Origin: Streptomyces sp. 2114.4
GTDB taxonomy: Bacteria > Actinomycetota > Actinomycetes > Streptomycetales > Streptomycetaceae
DNA length: 64,000 nt
Direction of reading: 5' to 3'
NCBI RefSeq assembly: GCF_900187385.1
Contig: NZ_FYEY01000001.1
Location: forward strand, 3,038,001-3,102,000
The notes under the pieces were generated by a model. The model did no database searches, had not been told where the DNA came from, and saw only the letters and a list, made by a program, of their open reading frames with translations. Positions 35,763 to 44,641 of this stretch are shown here, one piece after another. The position numbers were made by a program, and so were the translations under genes. Numbering within the stretch: position 1 is the stretch's first letter; each line of letters begins with the position of its first letter.

Positions 35763-37118
35763 TCAGCCGCGTACCGCGGCGATGGACTCTGCGAGGGCGG
35801 TGGGTACGTCGGGGACAAGGGTGTGCACACCGTCCCGGACGATCTGCCGGCCGCCGACGACGGTGTGCCGTACGTCCGCCGCGGAGGCGGCGAATACGGC
35901 CGTTTCGGCGGCCAGCCGGGGCGGTGGTCCGGCGGTGCGTACGGAGTCCAGTGCGATCGTGGTGAGGTCGGCGAGCGCGCCGCTCTCCAGGGCGCCCGCG
36001 TCGTCCCAGCCCAGGGCGGCATGACCGTCGGCGGTCGCGGCGCGCAGCAGGGCGGCGGCCGTCCAGTGCCCGCGGGTGCGGGTGCGCAGCCGTTCGTCCA
36101 GCTCCATGGCGCGGGCCTCTTCGAGCAGGTCGATGACGGCGTGACTGTCACTGCCGAGGGACAGCGGGCTGCCGCGGCCCTGGAGCCGGGCGGCCGGGCC
36201 GATGCCGTCGGCCAGATCGCGTTCGGTGGTGGGACACATGCACACGCCCGTGTGGGAGTCGCCCAGCAGCTCGATGTCCTCGGTGGTGAGGTGGGTGGCG
36301 TGCACGGCGGTGGTGCGGCTGCCCAGCGCGCCGTGGTCGGCCAGCAGCCGGGTGGGGGTGCAGCCGTGGGCCGCGCGGCAGGCGTCGTTCTCGGCGGTCT
36401 GTTCCGAGAGGTGGACGTGCAGCGGGGCCTGCCGCCGGCGGGCCCAGTCCGCGACGGTGCCGAGCTGCCCTGCGGGGACGGCGCGTACGGAGTGGATCGC
36501 GGCGCCGATGCGGGCGTGGGCGCGCTCCCTGAGCGCGTCGGCGCGTTCGGCCCAGCGCTCGGCGGTGCCGTCGCAGAAGCGCCGTTGGTGGTGGTCGGGC
36601 GGGGCGCCGAAACCGGCCGAGAGATAGGCGGTGTCCAGGAGGGTGATCCGGATGCCGGCGTCGGCGGCGGCGGTGATCAGCGCCTCGCCCATGGCGTTGG
36701 GGTCGTCGTAGCGGGTGCCGCCCGGCGCGTGGTGGAGGTAGTGGAATTCGCCGACGCAGGTGATGCCGGCCAGCGCCATCTCGGCGTAGGCGGCGCGGGC
36801 GAGGGCGTAGTAGGTGTCGGGGGTGAGCCGGTCGGCGACGCTGTACATCACCTCGCGCCAGGTCCAGAAGGTGCCGGTGCCGACCTGGACGACGCCGCGC
36901 AGGGCTCGGTGGAAGGCGTGCGAGTGGGCGTTGGCGAGGCCGGGGAGGGTCAGGCCGCGCAGCGTGGTGGCACCGGGCGGCGGGGTGTCCGTACCGGTGC
37001 GGACGGCGGTGATCCGGCCGTCCGCGGTGTCCACCGTCACGCCCGGCTCGACGTGAGTGCCGAGCCAGGCGTGTTCGAGCCAGTACGTCGTCGGTGTTGC
37101 CTGCGGCGTCAGCGGCAC
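35763..37118 (-). CDS. hutF: Formimidoylglutamate deiminase
   Basis: A 451-residue amidohydrolase-superfamily enzyme that deiminates formiminoglutamate to N-formylglutamate and ammonia. Motifs are [20 protein letters not shown] (metal HxH), FTxxRE-type [38 protein letters not shown] (metal His) and [17 protein letters not shown] with [17 protein letters not shown] (metal Asp). Its presence defines the five-enzyme histidine route that ends through N-formylglutamate. The GTG start overlaps the end of the upstream M20 gene by 10 nt. Confidence 0.93.
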   Translation of the reverse strand: MPLTPQATPTTYWLEHAWLGTHVEPGVTVDTADGRITAVRTGTDTPPPGATTLRGLTLPGLANAHSHAFHRALRGVVQVGTGTFWTWREVMYSVADRLTPDTYYALARAAYAEMALAGITCVGEFHYLHHAPGGTRYDDPNAMGEALITAAADAGIRITLLDTAYLSAGFGAPPDHHQRRFCDGTAERWAERADALRERAHARIGAAIHSVRAVPAGQLGTVADWARRRQAPLHVHLSEQTAENDACRAAHGCTPTRLLADHGALGSRTTAVHATHLTTEDIELLGDSHTGVCMCPTTERDLADGIGPAARLQGRGSPLSLGSDSHAVIDLLEEARAMELDERLRTRTRGHWTAAALLRAATADGHAALGWDDAGALESGALADLTTIALDSVRTAGPPPRLAAETAVFAASAADVRHTVVGGRQIVRDGVHTLVPDVPTALAESIAAVRG

Positions 37119-38347
37119 GCCAGCCCCTCCAGTACGTCGGCGAGTGCGGTGACCCCGGCGGCGCAGTCGTCCTCGTCCGCCGCCTCGGCGGGCGAGTGCG
37201 ACACCCCGGTGGGGTTGCGGACGAACAGCATCGCAGTGGGCACCGTTGCGGACAAAATACCCGCATCGTGCCCGGCGCCGGTGCCCAGGACGGGCACGGT
37301 CCGCTCCCCCGACTTGCCGAGGATCGCGCTCAGCTCGTCCCGCAGGGCGTGCTGGAACTCCACGACGGGGGTGAAGGATTCGCGGACGACGGCCAGCTCC
37401 ACCCCGTCGCGGGCGGCGCGCTCGGCGGCGGCCTGCTCGATCCCGGTGATCACGGTGTCCAGGGTGTCCTGGTCGGGGGCGCGGGAGTCCAGCCAGCCGC
37501 GCACCAGCGAGGGGATGGCGTTGACGCCGTTGGGCTCCACGCTGATCTTCCCGAAGGTGGCCACGGCACCGGCCAGCCGGGCCTGCTCGCGGGCGGCGAG
37601 CACGGTCGCGGCGTAGCTGAGCATCGGGTCCCGGCGGTCCTCCAGGCGGGTGGTTCCGGCGTGGTTGGCCTCGCCGTGGAAGTCGTAACGCCAGCGGCCG
37701 TGCGGCCAGATGGCGGAGGCGATGCCGACCGGATCACCGGACAGGTCCAGGGCACGGCCCTGCTCGACGTGGAGTTCGACGAACGCGCCGATCCGGGCGA
37801 GCCGTTCGGGGTCCGGGCCGATGGCCTCCGGGTCGTATCCGGCGCGCTCCATGGCCTGCGGGAGGGTGATGCCCTCGCCGTCGCGCAGCCGGTGCGCGGC
37901 CTCGGGGGTCAGCGCCCCGGCCGCGAGCCGGGAGCCGACGCAGGCCAGGCCGAAGCGGGCGCCTTCCTCGTCGCCGAAGTTGACGATCGCCAGGGGCTTG
38001 TCGAACTCCGCCCCCCTCCGGCGGAGTTCATCGAGCGCGGCGAAGGAGGAGACGACCCCCAGGGGGCCGTCGAAGGCGCCGCCGTCGGGCACGGAGTCCA
38101 GGTGCGAGCCGGTGACGACGGCGTCGCCCGGGTCCACGTCCCGGTAGCCGGTGGCGCCGAGCCAGGCCCACTGGTTGCCGTTGCGGTCCAGTTCGCAGAC
38201 GAGTCCACGGGCCTCGGCCTGGGCCCGGAACCACGCCCGGCAGTCGGCGTCGGCGCCGGTCCAGGCGTAGCGGCGGTAGCCCCCGGAGGAGGAGTTGCGG
38301 CCCAGCGGCCGCAGCTCCTCCCACATCTCGTGGAACGAGGCGGTCAC
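37109..38347 (-). CDS. M20 family amidohydrolase (allantoate amidohydrolase/carbamoylase-like)
   Basis: A 412-residue binuclear zinc hydrolase of the HyuC/AllC branch. Motifs are [23 protein letters not shown] (metal His and Asp), [13 protein letters not shown] (catalytic and metal Glu), [12 protein letters not shown] (metal His), [11 protein letters not shown] and [10 protein letters not shown] (C-terminal metal His). Members remove carbamoyl or formyl groups from N-substituted amino acids or allantoate. Being sandwiched between hutU and hutF with coupled overlaps (4 nt and 10 nt), the likely role is hydrolysis of N-formylglutamate, because no HutG-type deformylase is present in the operon. 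That substrate is inference; allantoate is the usual automatic label. Confidence 0.85.
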   Translation of the reverse strand: MTASFHEMWEELRPLGRNSSSGGYRRYAWTGADADCRAWFRAQAEARGLVCELDRNGNQWAWLGATGYRDVDPGDAVVTGSHLDSVPDGGAFDGPLGVVSSFAALDELRRRGAEFDKPLAIVNFGDEEGARFGLACVGSRLAAGALTPEAAHRLRDGEGITLPQAMERAGYDPEAIGPDPERLARIGAFVELHVEQGRALDLSGDPVGIASAIWPHGRWRYDFHGEANHAGTTRLEDRRDPMLSYAATVLAAREQARLAGAVATFGKISVEPNGVNAIPSLVRGWLDSRAPDQDTLDTVITGIEQAAAERAARDGVELAVVRESFTPVVEFQHALRDELSAILGKSGERTVPVLGTGAGHDAGILSATVPTAMLFVRNPTGVSHSPAEAADEDDCAAGVTALADVLEGLACR

Positions 38348-40014
38348 GCGTCCCCGCCTTCGCCTTCGCGCATCGGGATGCGGACGCCGCGTTCGGCGGC
38401 CACCTCGTCGGCGCGCTCGTAGCCCGCGTCGACGTGCCGGATGACGCCCATGCCCGGGTCGTTGGTGAGCACCCGGCGGATCTTCTCGCCGGCCAGCGCG
38501 GTGCCGTCGGCGACGGTGACCTGTCCGGCGTGGATCGAGCGGCCCATGCCGACGCCGCCGCCGTGGTGCAGCGAGACCCAGGAGGCGCCGGAGGCGACGT
38601 TGACCATGGCGTTGAGCAGCGGCCAGTCGGCGATCGCGTCCGAGCCGTCCTTCATGGCCTCGGTCTCGCGGTAGGGCGAGGCGACGGAGCCGCAGTCGAG
38701 GTGGTCGCGGCCGATGGCCAGCGGGGCCTGGAGCGTCCCGTCGGCGACCATTTCGTTGAAGCGCTCACCGGCCTTGTCGCGCTCGCCGTAGCCGAGCCAG
38801 CAGATCCGGGCGGGCAGTCCCTGGAAGTGCACCCGCTCGCCGGCCAGCTTGATCCAGCGGGCCAGCGACTCGTTCTCCGGGAAGAGGTCCAGGATCGCCT
38901 TGTCGGTCGCGGCGATGTCGCGGGCGTCGCCGGACAGCGCGGCCCAGCGGAACGGCCCCTTGCCCTCGGCGAACAGTGGCCGGATATAGGCGGGGACGAA
39001 GCCGGGGAAGGCGAAGGCCCGCTCGTATCCGGCGAGCTGGGCCTCGCCGCGGATCGAGTTGCCGTAGTCGAAGACCTCGGCGCCGGCGTCCATGAAGCCG
39101 ACCATCGCCTCGACGTGCCGGGCCATGGACTCGCGGGCCCGCTGGGTGAAGTCTGCGGGCTTCTCGGCGGCGTAGGCGGCCATGTCGTCGAAGTCGATGC
39201 CGGCCGGGAGGTAGGCCAGCGGGTCGTGGGCGCTGGTCTGGTCGGTGACGATGTCGATCGGCGCACCCTCGGCGAGCATCTGCGGCAGCAGCTCGGCGGC
39301 GTTGCCGAGCAGGCCGATGGAGAGCGGCTTGCGCCGGTCGCGGGCCTCGACGGCGAGCTGGAGGGCGTGCTGGAGGCTGTCCGCCCGCACGTCCAGGTAG
39401 CGGTGCTCGATCCGGCGCTCGATGGCGCGGGGGTCGCAGTCGATGCAGATCGCGACGCCGTCGTTCATGGTGACGGCGAGCGGCTGGGCGCCGCCCATAC
39501 CGCCGAGGCCGGCGGTGAGCGTGATCGTCCCGGCCAGGGTGCCGCCGAACTTCTTCGCCGCGACGGCCGCGAAGGTCTCGTAGGTGCCCTGGAGGATGCC
39601 CTGGGTGCCGATGTAGATCCACGAACCGGCGGTCATCTGGCCGTACATGGTCAGCCCGAGGGCTTCCAGGCGGCGGAACTCCTCCCAGTTGGCCCAGTCG
39701 CCGACGAGGTTGGAGTTGGCGATGAGCACCCGCGGCGCCCATTCGTGCGTCTGCATCACGCCGACCGGCCTGCCGGACTGGACGAGCATCGTCTCGTCCT
39801 GCTTCAGCGTGGTGAGCGTGCGCACCATGGCGTCGAAGGAGCGCCAGTCACGCGCGGCCTTGCCCGTGCCGCCGTAGACGACGAGCTGGTCCGGGTGTTC
39901 GGCCACCTCCGGATCGAGGTTGTTCTGCAGCATGCGCAGCGCGGCTTCCTGCTGCCATCCCCGAGCACTCAGCTCCGTACCGCGCGGTGCCCGCACGGGT
40001 CGCGGTCCCGACAT
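38344..40014 (-). CDS. hutU: Urocanate hydratase
   Basis: A 556-residue NAD-dependent urocanase, converting urocanate to imidazolonepropionate. It starts [20 protein letters not shown], carrying the family opening. [34 protein letters not shown] (NAD-binding glycines), CDPRAIERR and [13 protein letters not shown] match urocanases throughout, and the C-terminal [19 protein letters not shown] is diagnostic. GGGAGG precedes the ATG. It is first gene of the operon behind a strong-looking promoter/operator. No classical histidine ammonia-lyase lies beside it, so urocanate must come from a gene elsewhere or from the lyase-like gene at 47.5-49 kb. Confidence 0.97.
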   Translation of the reverse strand: MSGPRPVRAPRGTELSARGWQQEAALRMLQNNLDPEVAEHPDQLVVYGGTGKAARDWRSFDAMVRTLTTLKQDETMLVQSGRPVGVMQTHEWAPRVLIANSNLVGDWANWEEFRRLEALGLTMYGQMTAGSWIYIGTQGILQGTYETFAAVAAKKFGGTLAGTITLTAGLGGMGGAQPLAVTMNDGVAICIDCDPRAIERRIEHRYLDVRADSLQHALQLAVEARDRRKPLSIGLLGNAAELLPQMLAEGAPIDIVTDQTSAHDPLAYLPAGIDFDDMAAYAAEKPADFTQRARESMARHVEAMVGFMDAGAEVFDYGNSIRGEAQLAGYERAFAFPGFVPAYIRPLFAEGKGPFRWAALSGDARDIAATDKAILDLFPENESLARWIKLAGERVHFQGLPARICWLGYGERDKAGERFNEMVADGTLQAPLAIGRDHLDCGSVASPYRETEAMKDGSDAIADWPLLNAMVNVASGASWVSLHHGGGVGMGRSIHAGQVTVADGTALAGEKIRRVLTNDPGMGVIRHVDAGYERADEVAAERGVRIPMREGEGGDA

Positions 40015-40046
40015 GGGCCGTGCCTCCCTGACGTCGAATGGATTGA

Positions 40047-40076
40047 GCTATTCACATATTGAGGTCGGTGAATAGC
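40047..40076. promoter_or_regulatory. Operator: 9-bp inverted repeat with 12-bp spacer at hutU
   Basis: GCTATTCAC (40047-40055) is perfectly repeated as GTGAATAGC (40068-40076). The dyad covers the -10 region and spacer of the predicted hut promoter, the position of a repressor site. The cognate regulator is not obvious in the window. Confidence 0.7.
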
Positions 40077-40085
40077 GCTAGTCAA
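40056..40085 (-). promoter_or_regulatory. Promoter of the hut operon
   Basis: On the minus strand TTGACT (40085-40080) and CAATAT (40061-40056) are separated by 18 nt, giving a good housekeeping-type promoter with transcription expected to start about 35 bp before the hutU ATG. Confidence 0.6.
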
Positions 40086-40146
40086 CAGGGCGCGGGGGAC
40101 CGTCTGGCGCGAGCCGCACGAACCAGCCAACCCGCCGGAGATTTTT

Positions 40147-40194
40147 GACTTGCCCATCGGGAAAGTCTGCGCTAACTTTCCTAGTGGGCAAGTC
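40147..40194. promoter_or_regulatory. Operator: 20-bp imperfect inverted repeat upstream of 2TM/HTH/ABC operon
   Basis: Bases 40147-40166 are an inverted repeat of 40175-40194 with three mismatches and an 8-bp spacer (outer ten bases gacttgccca perfect). TTGACT at 40145-40150 may be the -35 box. The site begins about 100 bp before the first gene of an operon that encodes a winged-helix protein, the probable autoregulator. Confidence 0.7.
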
Positions 40195-40249
40195 AACGGG
40201 GAATCGTCCGGACCCGCCCCGTCCGGACCGCCTTGGGGAGGCGAGGAAC

Positions 40250-40756
40250 ATGAGCACATCAGTCAATGCCGAACAGGCCTGGAAGGATCTGCAGCGCATC
40301 CGGGTACCGCAGGAGCGGGTGTACGACGAGATCGAGCGGACCGCCCGGAACGACGCGGGGTCGGCCTACACCACGGCCGCGGTGATGTGGGTGTTCGTCG
40401 CCGTATCGGGCCTCGATCTGCCCGGGTGGGCGTTCTGGCTGGCGCTCACGGTCTATATCGCCCTGCTCGGCGCGCTGGCTGTCCTCTACAACCGCAGGAC
40501 GCGGATGCGCCTGCACCACTCGCGCCACAGCTGGCGGTCGTTCGCCATCTTCTTCGCGGGCATGGCGGTGACCGTGCTGACCATCCTGGGCTCCGGTCTG
40601 CTGGTCGACTGGCTGGCGCTGCCCTTCGGCAGCCTGATCCAGGCCACCGTCTCGGCGGGCGCCTTCGCCCTCTTCGTCGGGCCGGCCAACCGCTGGGCGG
40701 TCGGCTCACTGCGCGACCGCGGTACGAGAACCCTCCGGAAGGGAGCAGGCCGATGA
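40250..40756 (+). CDS. Four-helix membrane protein of unknown function
   Basis: A 168-residue protein starting MSTSVNAEQAWKDLQRIRVPQERVYDEIERTA, a charged helical N-terminus of about 40 residues. Four membrane helices in two pairs follow (YTTAAVMWVFVAVSGLDLP, AFWLALTVYIALLGALAVLY; SFAIFFAGMAVTVLTILGSGL, SLIQATVSAGAFALFVG). GAGG is 4 nt before the ATG. It overlaps the winged-helix gene by ATGA, so it is first in a four-gene operon. It may sense the ABC transporter substrate or assist the regulator at the membrane; no family assigned. Confidence 0.75.
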   Translation: MSTSVNAEQAWKDLQRIRVPQERVYDEIERTARNDAGSAYTTAAVMWVFVAVSGLDLPGWAFWLALTVYIALLGALAVLYNRRTRMRLHHSRHSWRSFAIFFAGMAVTVLTILGSGLLVDWLALPFGSLIQATVSAGAFALFVGPANRWAVGSLRDRGTRTLRKGAGR

Positions 40757-41151
40757 GCACCCCGAGCGGCTTCGACGAACTGATCCACCCCTCCACCCGG
40801 CTGTCCGTGGTGGCGCTGCTCGCCGCCACGGAGTGGGCCGACTTCCCATTCATCCGCGACAGCCTCTCGCTCAGCGACTCCGCGCTCTCCAAGCAGCTGC
40901 ACACCCTGGAGGAGGCGGAGTATCTGGAGATCCGCAAGGAAGGCGGCGGCCGCAAGCGGCGCACCAAGGTACGGCTGACACACCGCGGCCGGACCGCCTT
41001 CGAGGGGCATGTGGCCGCGCTGCGGGCCATCGTCGAGGGCGCGGGGCCCGCGGCGGCGCCCGCGCCGGCGGCGGATTCCGCGGCGTCGGCGGAGACCACG
41101 GCGGCCACCGGGACAGGGCGCCGGCACCAGCGCGCGGAGGCGAGCCGATGA
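40753..41151 (+). CDS. Winged-helix transcriptional regulator (ArsR/MarR-like)
   Basis: A 132-residue regulator. FDELIHPSTRLSVVALLAATEWADFPFIRDSLSLSDSALSKQLHTLEEAEYLEI holds the recognition helix (SDSALSKQLHTLEEA). The basic wing (EGGGRKRRTKVRLTHRGRTAFEGHV) is typical of the winged-helix DNA-binding domain of transcriptional regulators that pair with ABC exporters in actinomycetes. The C-terminal 40 residues are Ala/Pro-rich and disordered. ATGA overlaps link it to the gene before and the ATPase after. It probably represses this operon through the 40147-40194 dyad; drug or peptide sensing is inferred from context only. Confidence 0.85.
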   Translation: MSTPSGFDELIHPSTRLSVVALLAATEWADFPFIRDSLSLSDSALSKQLHTLEEAEYLEIRKEGGGRKRRTKVRLTHRGRTAFEGHVAALRAIVEGAGPAAAPAPAADSAASAETTAATGTGRRHQRAEASR

Positions 41152-42167
41152 CGACAACCGAACAGCCGACCGCCGCCCCGTCCACGACCGCTTCGCGGCC
41201 GGTCGCCCCTCGGGCCGCGACCGCTCCGCCCGCCGCGGGCCCGGCCCAATCCGCCGGCCCGCCCGTCATCCGGGTGCGCGACATGAGGATGTCGTACGGC
41301 GCCACACACGTCCTGCACGGCATCGACCTGGACATCCACCGCGGCGAAATCTTCGCGCTGCTCGGCCCCAACGGTGCGGGAAAGACCACCACCGTCGAGA
41401 TCCTGGAGGGCTTCCGGCAGCGCTCCGCGGGGGAGGCCACCGTCCTGGGGACGGACCCGGCGCGCGGCGACGACGCCTGGCGTGCCCGGATCGGCCTGGT
41501 CCTGCAGTCCTGGCGCGATCACCGCCGCTGGCAGGTGGCCGAGCTGCTGAGGCACTTCGCCCTGTACTACCCCGCTCCCCGCGATCCCGCCGAGCTGCTG
41601 GCCCTCGTGGGCCTCACCGAGCAGGCCGGACAGCAGGTCGACCGGCTCTCCGGCGGGCAGCGCCGGCGCCTCGACGTGGCACTGGCGATCGTCGGCCGCC
41701 CGGAACTCCTCTTCCTGGACGAGCCGACCACCGGCTTCGACCCCGAGGCCCGGCGCGACTTCCACGACCTGGTCGAACGGCTCGCCCGCGACGAGGGCGT
41801 CACGGTCCTGCTCACCACCCACGACCTGGCGGAGGCCGAGCGGCTGGCGGACCGGATAGCCGTGCTGGTCAGCGGCCGGATCCGGGCCGGCGGCACCCCG
41901 GCGGAACTGGCCCGTCGGGCCGCCGCGCAGGCCGAGGTCCGCTGGACGACGGCCGACGGCACGGCCCGCCGGGAACGCACCGAGGACGCCTCCCGGCTGG
42001 TCTGGGAGCTCCACCGGGAGACGCAGGGACCGGTGGCCGATCTGGAGGTCCACCGCCCGACGCTGGAGGACACCTACCTGCACATGGTGCACCGGGAGGA
42101 CGGAGCCGGGAGCGGGGACGGGGAGACCTCGCAGTCAGAGGTCTCGGGCGGGGAGAAGAAGGCATGA
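41148..42167 (+). CDS. ABC transporter ATP-binding protein (drug-exporter type)
   Basis: A 339-residue ATPase of the DrrA/CcmA class. A 35-residue Ala/Pro/Thr leader precedes the nucleotide-binding domain: MSYGATHVLHGIDLDI, Walker A LLGPNGAGKTTTVEI, Q-loop LVLQSW, signature RLSGGQRRRLDVAL, Walker B ELLFLDEPTTGFD and switch LLTTHDLAEAERL. The C-terminal subdomain (VRWTTADGTARRER ... LEDTYLHMV) is that of exporter ATPases. The ATGA overlaps place it between the regulator and the permease. Likely pumps a hydrophobic compound outward; substrate unknown. Confidence 0.92.
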   Translation: MTTTEQPTAAPSTTASRPVAPRAATAPPAAGPAQSAGPPVIRVRDMRMSYGATHVLHGIDLDIHRGEIFALLGPNGAGKTTTVEILEGFRQRSAGEATVLGTDPARGDDAWRARIGLVLQSWRDHRRWQVAELLRHFALYYPAPRDPAELLALVGLTEQAGQQVDRLSGGQRRRLDVALAIVGRPELLFLDEPTTGFDPEARRDFHDLVERLARDEGVTVLLTTHDLAEAERLADRIAVLVSGRIRAGGTPAELARRAAAQAEVRWTTADGTARRERTEDASRLVWELHRETQGPVADLEVHRPTLEDTYLHMVHREDGAGSGDGETSQSEVSGGEKKA

Positions 42168-43138
42168 GGGGGACCGAAGTGACGGCTTCTACAGAAGCGA
42201 CCGTGGTGACGGGCATGGGCCAGGGGGACGACACAGCGGGACGGGCGGCAACGGCCGGCGCCGCCACCACGGGGGCAGGATCGCGCCGCCGTCGCTGCTG
42301 GCGCGCCGGCCTCCTGCGCGGTGGCATCGAACTCCGCCACCTCGTCCGCAATCCGAAGGAGCTCAGCGGCCATCTGGTCAATGTCGTCGTCGCGCTGCTG
42401 CTCGCCGGCTATATCAGCGACAAGGTCCCCGGCACCCGGGTCCCGATGGCCCATCTGACGCTCGCGGGCTTCGCCGCCTATCTGCTGTTCCAGATCGGCC
42501 TGGTCAATCTCCCGCAGATCCTGGTGACCGAGCGCGAGGAAGGCGCTCTGCTGCGGCTGCGCGCCACCCCCGGCGGCATACCCGCCTATCTCGTGGCCAA
42601 GTCCCTGCTGGTGGTCGCCATGGCGTTCGGGACCCTGGTCGTCCTGCTGGGGGCCGCCGCGGTGCTGGTGGACGGGCCGCTGCCGCACGGGCCCGGCGGG
42701 TGGCTGACGCTGCTGTGGGTCAGCGCGCTCGGGCTCCTCGCCGTCGTGCCGCTGGGGGCGGCCATCGGCGCCGTGCTGCCGAACCCCCGTGAGGCGCTTG
42801 CGTTGATCATGCTGCCCTCGATGGGTCTGCTGATCACCTCGGGCGCGATGTTCCCGCTCACCTCGCTGCCCGTGCTGGTCCAGAAGATCGCCTCGGTCTT
42901 CCCGCTCAAGTGGATGGCCCAGGGCCTGCGCTCGGCCCTCCTCCCGGACGCCGCACGCGCCGCGGAACCAGCCGGCTCCTGGGAGCTGCCGGCCGTGGCG
43001 CTGATACTCACCGCCTGGGCCGTCCTCGGCTTCCTGCTCGCTGTCCCGCTCCTGCGCCGCGCCGCCCGCCGCGAGTCCGGCTCCCGCCTCTCCGAACGCC
43101 ACCGCAAGGCGGGCTGGAGCGGCAGCCGGACGGCCTGA
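42164..43138 (+). CDS. ABC-2 type permease
   Basis: A 324-residue membrane subunit with six predicted helices after a 55-residue Ala/Thr-rich leader. ELRHLVRNPKELSGHLVNVVVALLLAGYI, TLAGFAAYLLFQIGLVNLPQILVTEREEGALLRLRATPGG (with the conserved EREEGALLRLRATP elbow), then further helices and FPLKWMAQGLRSALLPD are the ABC2_membrane pattern. The ATG overlaps the ATPase stop (ATGA). It forms the exporter with the upstream ATPase, and a structured terminator follows at 43140-43200. Confidence 0.9.
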   Translation: MRGTEVTASTEATVVTGMGQGDDTAGRAATAGAATTGAGSRRRRCWRAGLLRGGIELRHLVRNPKELSGHLVNVVVALLLAGYISDKVPGTRVPMAHLTLAGFAAYLLFQIGLVNLPQILVTEREEGALLRLRATPGGIPAYLVAKSLLVVAMAFGTLVVLLGAAAVLVDGPLPHGPGGWLTLLWVSALGLLAVVPLGAAIGAVLPNPREALALIMLPSMGLLITSGAMFPLTSLPVLVQKIASVFPLKWMAQGLRSALLPDAARAAEPAGSWELPAVALILTAWAVLGFLLAVPLLRRAARRESGSRLSERHRKAGWSGSRTA

Positions 43139-43139
43139 G

Positions 43140-43200
43140 CGGGAGCCGGCCCCTCCGGGACCGTCCGGGCGGAGGCGGACGGCCCCGGGACCGGCTCCCG
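43140..43200 (+). terminator. Branched hairpin terminator
   Basis: An outer 10-bp stem (43140-43149 with 43191-43200) encloses a second 7-bp hairpin (43161-43167 with 43176-43182). It lies directly after the permease stop. Confidence 0.65.
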
Positions 43201-43238
43201 GTTGGCGTCACACCCTCACCCAATGATGGAGTTGCCCC

Positions 43239-44591
43239 ATGAACTTCACGGAGCGAGACCGTGCCATGCAGCGAGACGGTGCCATTCAGGCAGCCATCGC
43301 ACGCGGGCTGGTAGGCCCCGGCGAGCCCGTTGCCGGACTGCTCGACATCGCCGGGATCCGCCGGTCGGCGGCCGAACTCCGCGCCGCCTTCGAGGAGTTC
43401 ACCGCGCCGGGCACCCCGGTCCTGCACGCCTTCGCGGTGAAGGCCGCCTCGCTCGTCCCGGTACTGCGGCTGCTCGCGCAGGAAGGGCTCGGCTGCGAGG
43501 TGGCCAGCCCCGGCGAGCTGGCGCTGGCCCGTGCCGCCGGGGTGCCGGTCGCCCGGACCGTTCTGGACTCGCCGGCCAAAACCCTCGCCGAGCTGCGCGA
43601 GGCGCTGGCCCTCGGGATCGCCGTCAACGCCGACAACCCCGAGGAGCTGGCCCGGATCGACGCGCTGATGGCCTCGGCGCCGAGCAGCGCGCCCATCGGC
43701 CTGCGGGTCAACCCCCAGATCGGCGGCGGCAGCATCGGGGCGATGAGCACCGCCACGGACACCTCGAAGTTCGGCGTCGGGCTGCGCGACGAGGGCGCCC
43801 GCGACTGGGTCGTCCAGGCCTTCCTCGCCCGCCCGTGGCTGACCCGGCTGCACGGCCATGTCGGCTCCCAGGGCATGCCCCTGGAGCTGATGGCCGCGGG
43901 CGTCACGGCCTTGTACGACCTCGCCGAGGAGATCAACGAGAAGGCCGGCCGGCGTCAGATCGACACCCTCGACATCGGCGGCGGTCTGCCGGTCAACTTC
44001 TCCTCGGACGCCACCACCCCGACCTACCGCGAATACGCCGCGCTGCTGCACGCGACCGTCCCCGGCCTGCTGTCCGGACGCTACGGGCTCGTCACCGAGT
44101 TCGGCCGCTCACTGCTGGCCAAGCACGGCACGGTCCTCGCCCGGGTCGAGTACGCCAAGTCGGCCGGCGGCCGCCCCATCGCCGTCACCCATGCCGGCGC
44201 CCAGGTCGCCACGCGTACGGTCTTCGTCCCCGAAGCCTGGCCGATCCGGGTCGCTGCCTATGACGCCGAGGGGCGCCCCAAGACGGACGCTCCGGTCGCC
44301 CAGGACATCGCGGGGCCGTGCTGCTTCGCGGGTGACCTGGTCGCGGAGAACCGTCCGCTCCCCCGCCTGGAGGCCGGCGACCACGCCGCCCTCCTGGACA
44401 CCGGCGCCTACTATTTCTCCACCCACTTCGCCTACAACTCCCTCCCCCGCCCCGGGATTTACGGCTATGCGGCGGACGCGGACGGCGGGGTCCGCTTCGC
44501 CACCGTCCGCACCCCGCAGACCCTGGAGGAGCTGACCGCGGAAAGCGGTGGTGCGCACGCGAAGTCGCTGGGCGAGCTCGGGAGGCAGTAG
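43239..44591 (+). CDS. Type III PLP decarboxylase (diaminopimelate/ornithine decarboxylase family)
   Basis: A 450-residue alanine-racemase-fold decarboxylase. The PLP lysine is K68 in VLHAFAVKAASLVPVLRLL. HGHVGSQG and DTLDIGGGLPVNF bind the cofactor phosphate. AGPCCFAGD carries the active-site Cys of the dimer partner, and DTGAYYFSTHFAYNSLPRP closes the pocket. It is more like LysA than speciosyl or eukaryotic ODCs, but the core meso-DAP lysA is normally elsewhere, next to thrA. Substrate (DAP, carboxynorspermidine, ornithine or another diamino acid) is therefore open. It stands alone between terminators. Confidence 0.88.
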   Translation: MNFTERDRAMQRDGAIQAAIARGLVGPGEPVAGLLDIAGIRRSAAELRAAFEEFTAPGTPVLHAFAVKAASLVPVLRLLAQEGLGCEVASPGELALARAAGVPVARTVLDSPAKTLAELREALALGIAVNADNPEELARIDALMASAPSSAPIGLRVNPQIGGGSIGAMSTATDTSKFGVGLRDEGARDWVVQAFLARPWLTRLHGHVGSQGMPLELMAAGVTALYDLAEEINEKAGRRQIDTLDIGGGLPVNFSSDATTPTYREYAALLHATVPGLLSGRYGLVTEFGRSLLAKHGTVLARVEYAKSAGGRPIAVTHAGAQVATRTVFVPEAWPIRVAAYDAEGRPKTDAPVAQDIAGPCCFAGDLVAENRPLPRLEAGDHAALLDTGAYYFSTHFAYNSLPRPGIYGYAADADGGVRFATVRTPQTLEELTAESGGAHAKSLGELGRQ

Positions 44592-44639
44592 GCGGCGGGC
44601 ACCCGGCAGAGGGAGCCCGTCCGCCGGGTGCCGGCCGCC
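44591..44639. terminator. Bidirectional terminator, 17-bp stem
   Basis: Bases 44591-44607 pair with 44623-44639 with a single mismatch around a 15-nt loop, between the convergent decarboxylase and the membrane-protein gene. Confidence 0.8.
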
Positions 44640-44641
44640 GC

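Noticed and set aside
40150..40752. Extended open frame leading into the winged-helix gene
   Set aside because: Shadow of the four-helix membrane gene; the regulator starts at the ATGA overlap at 40753.
43239..44591. Firm assignment as lysA
   Set aside because: Motifs fit the family, but the isolated context and the expectation of lysA near thrA elsewhere make the substrate uncertain.
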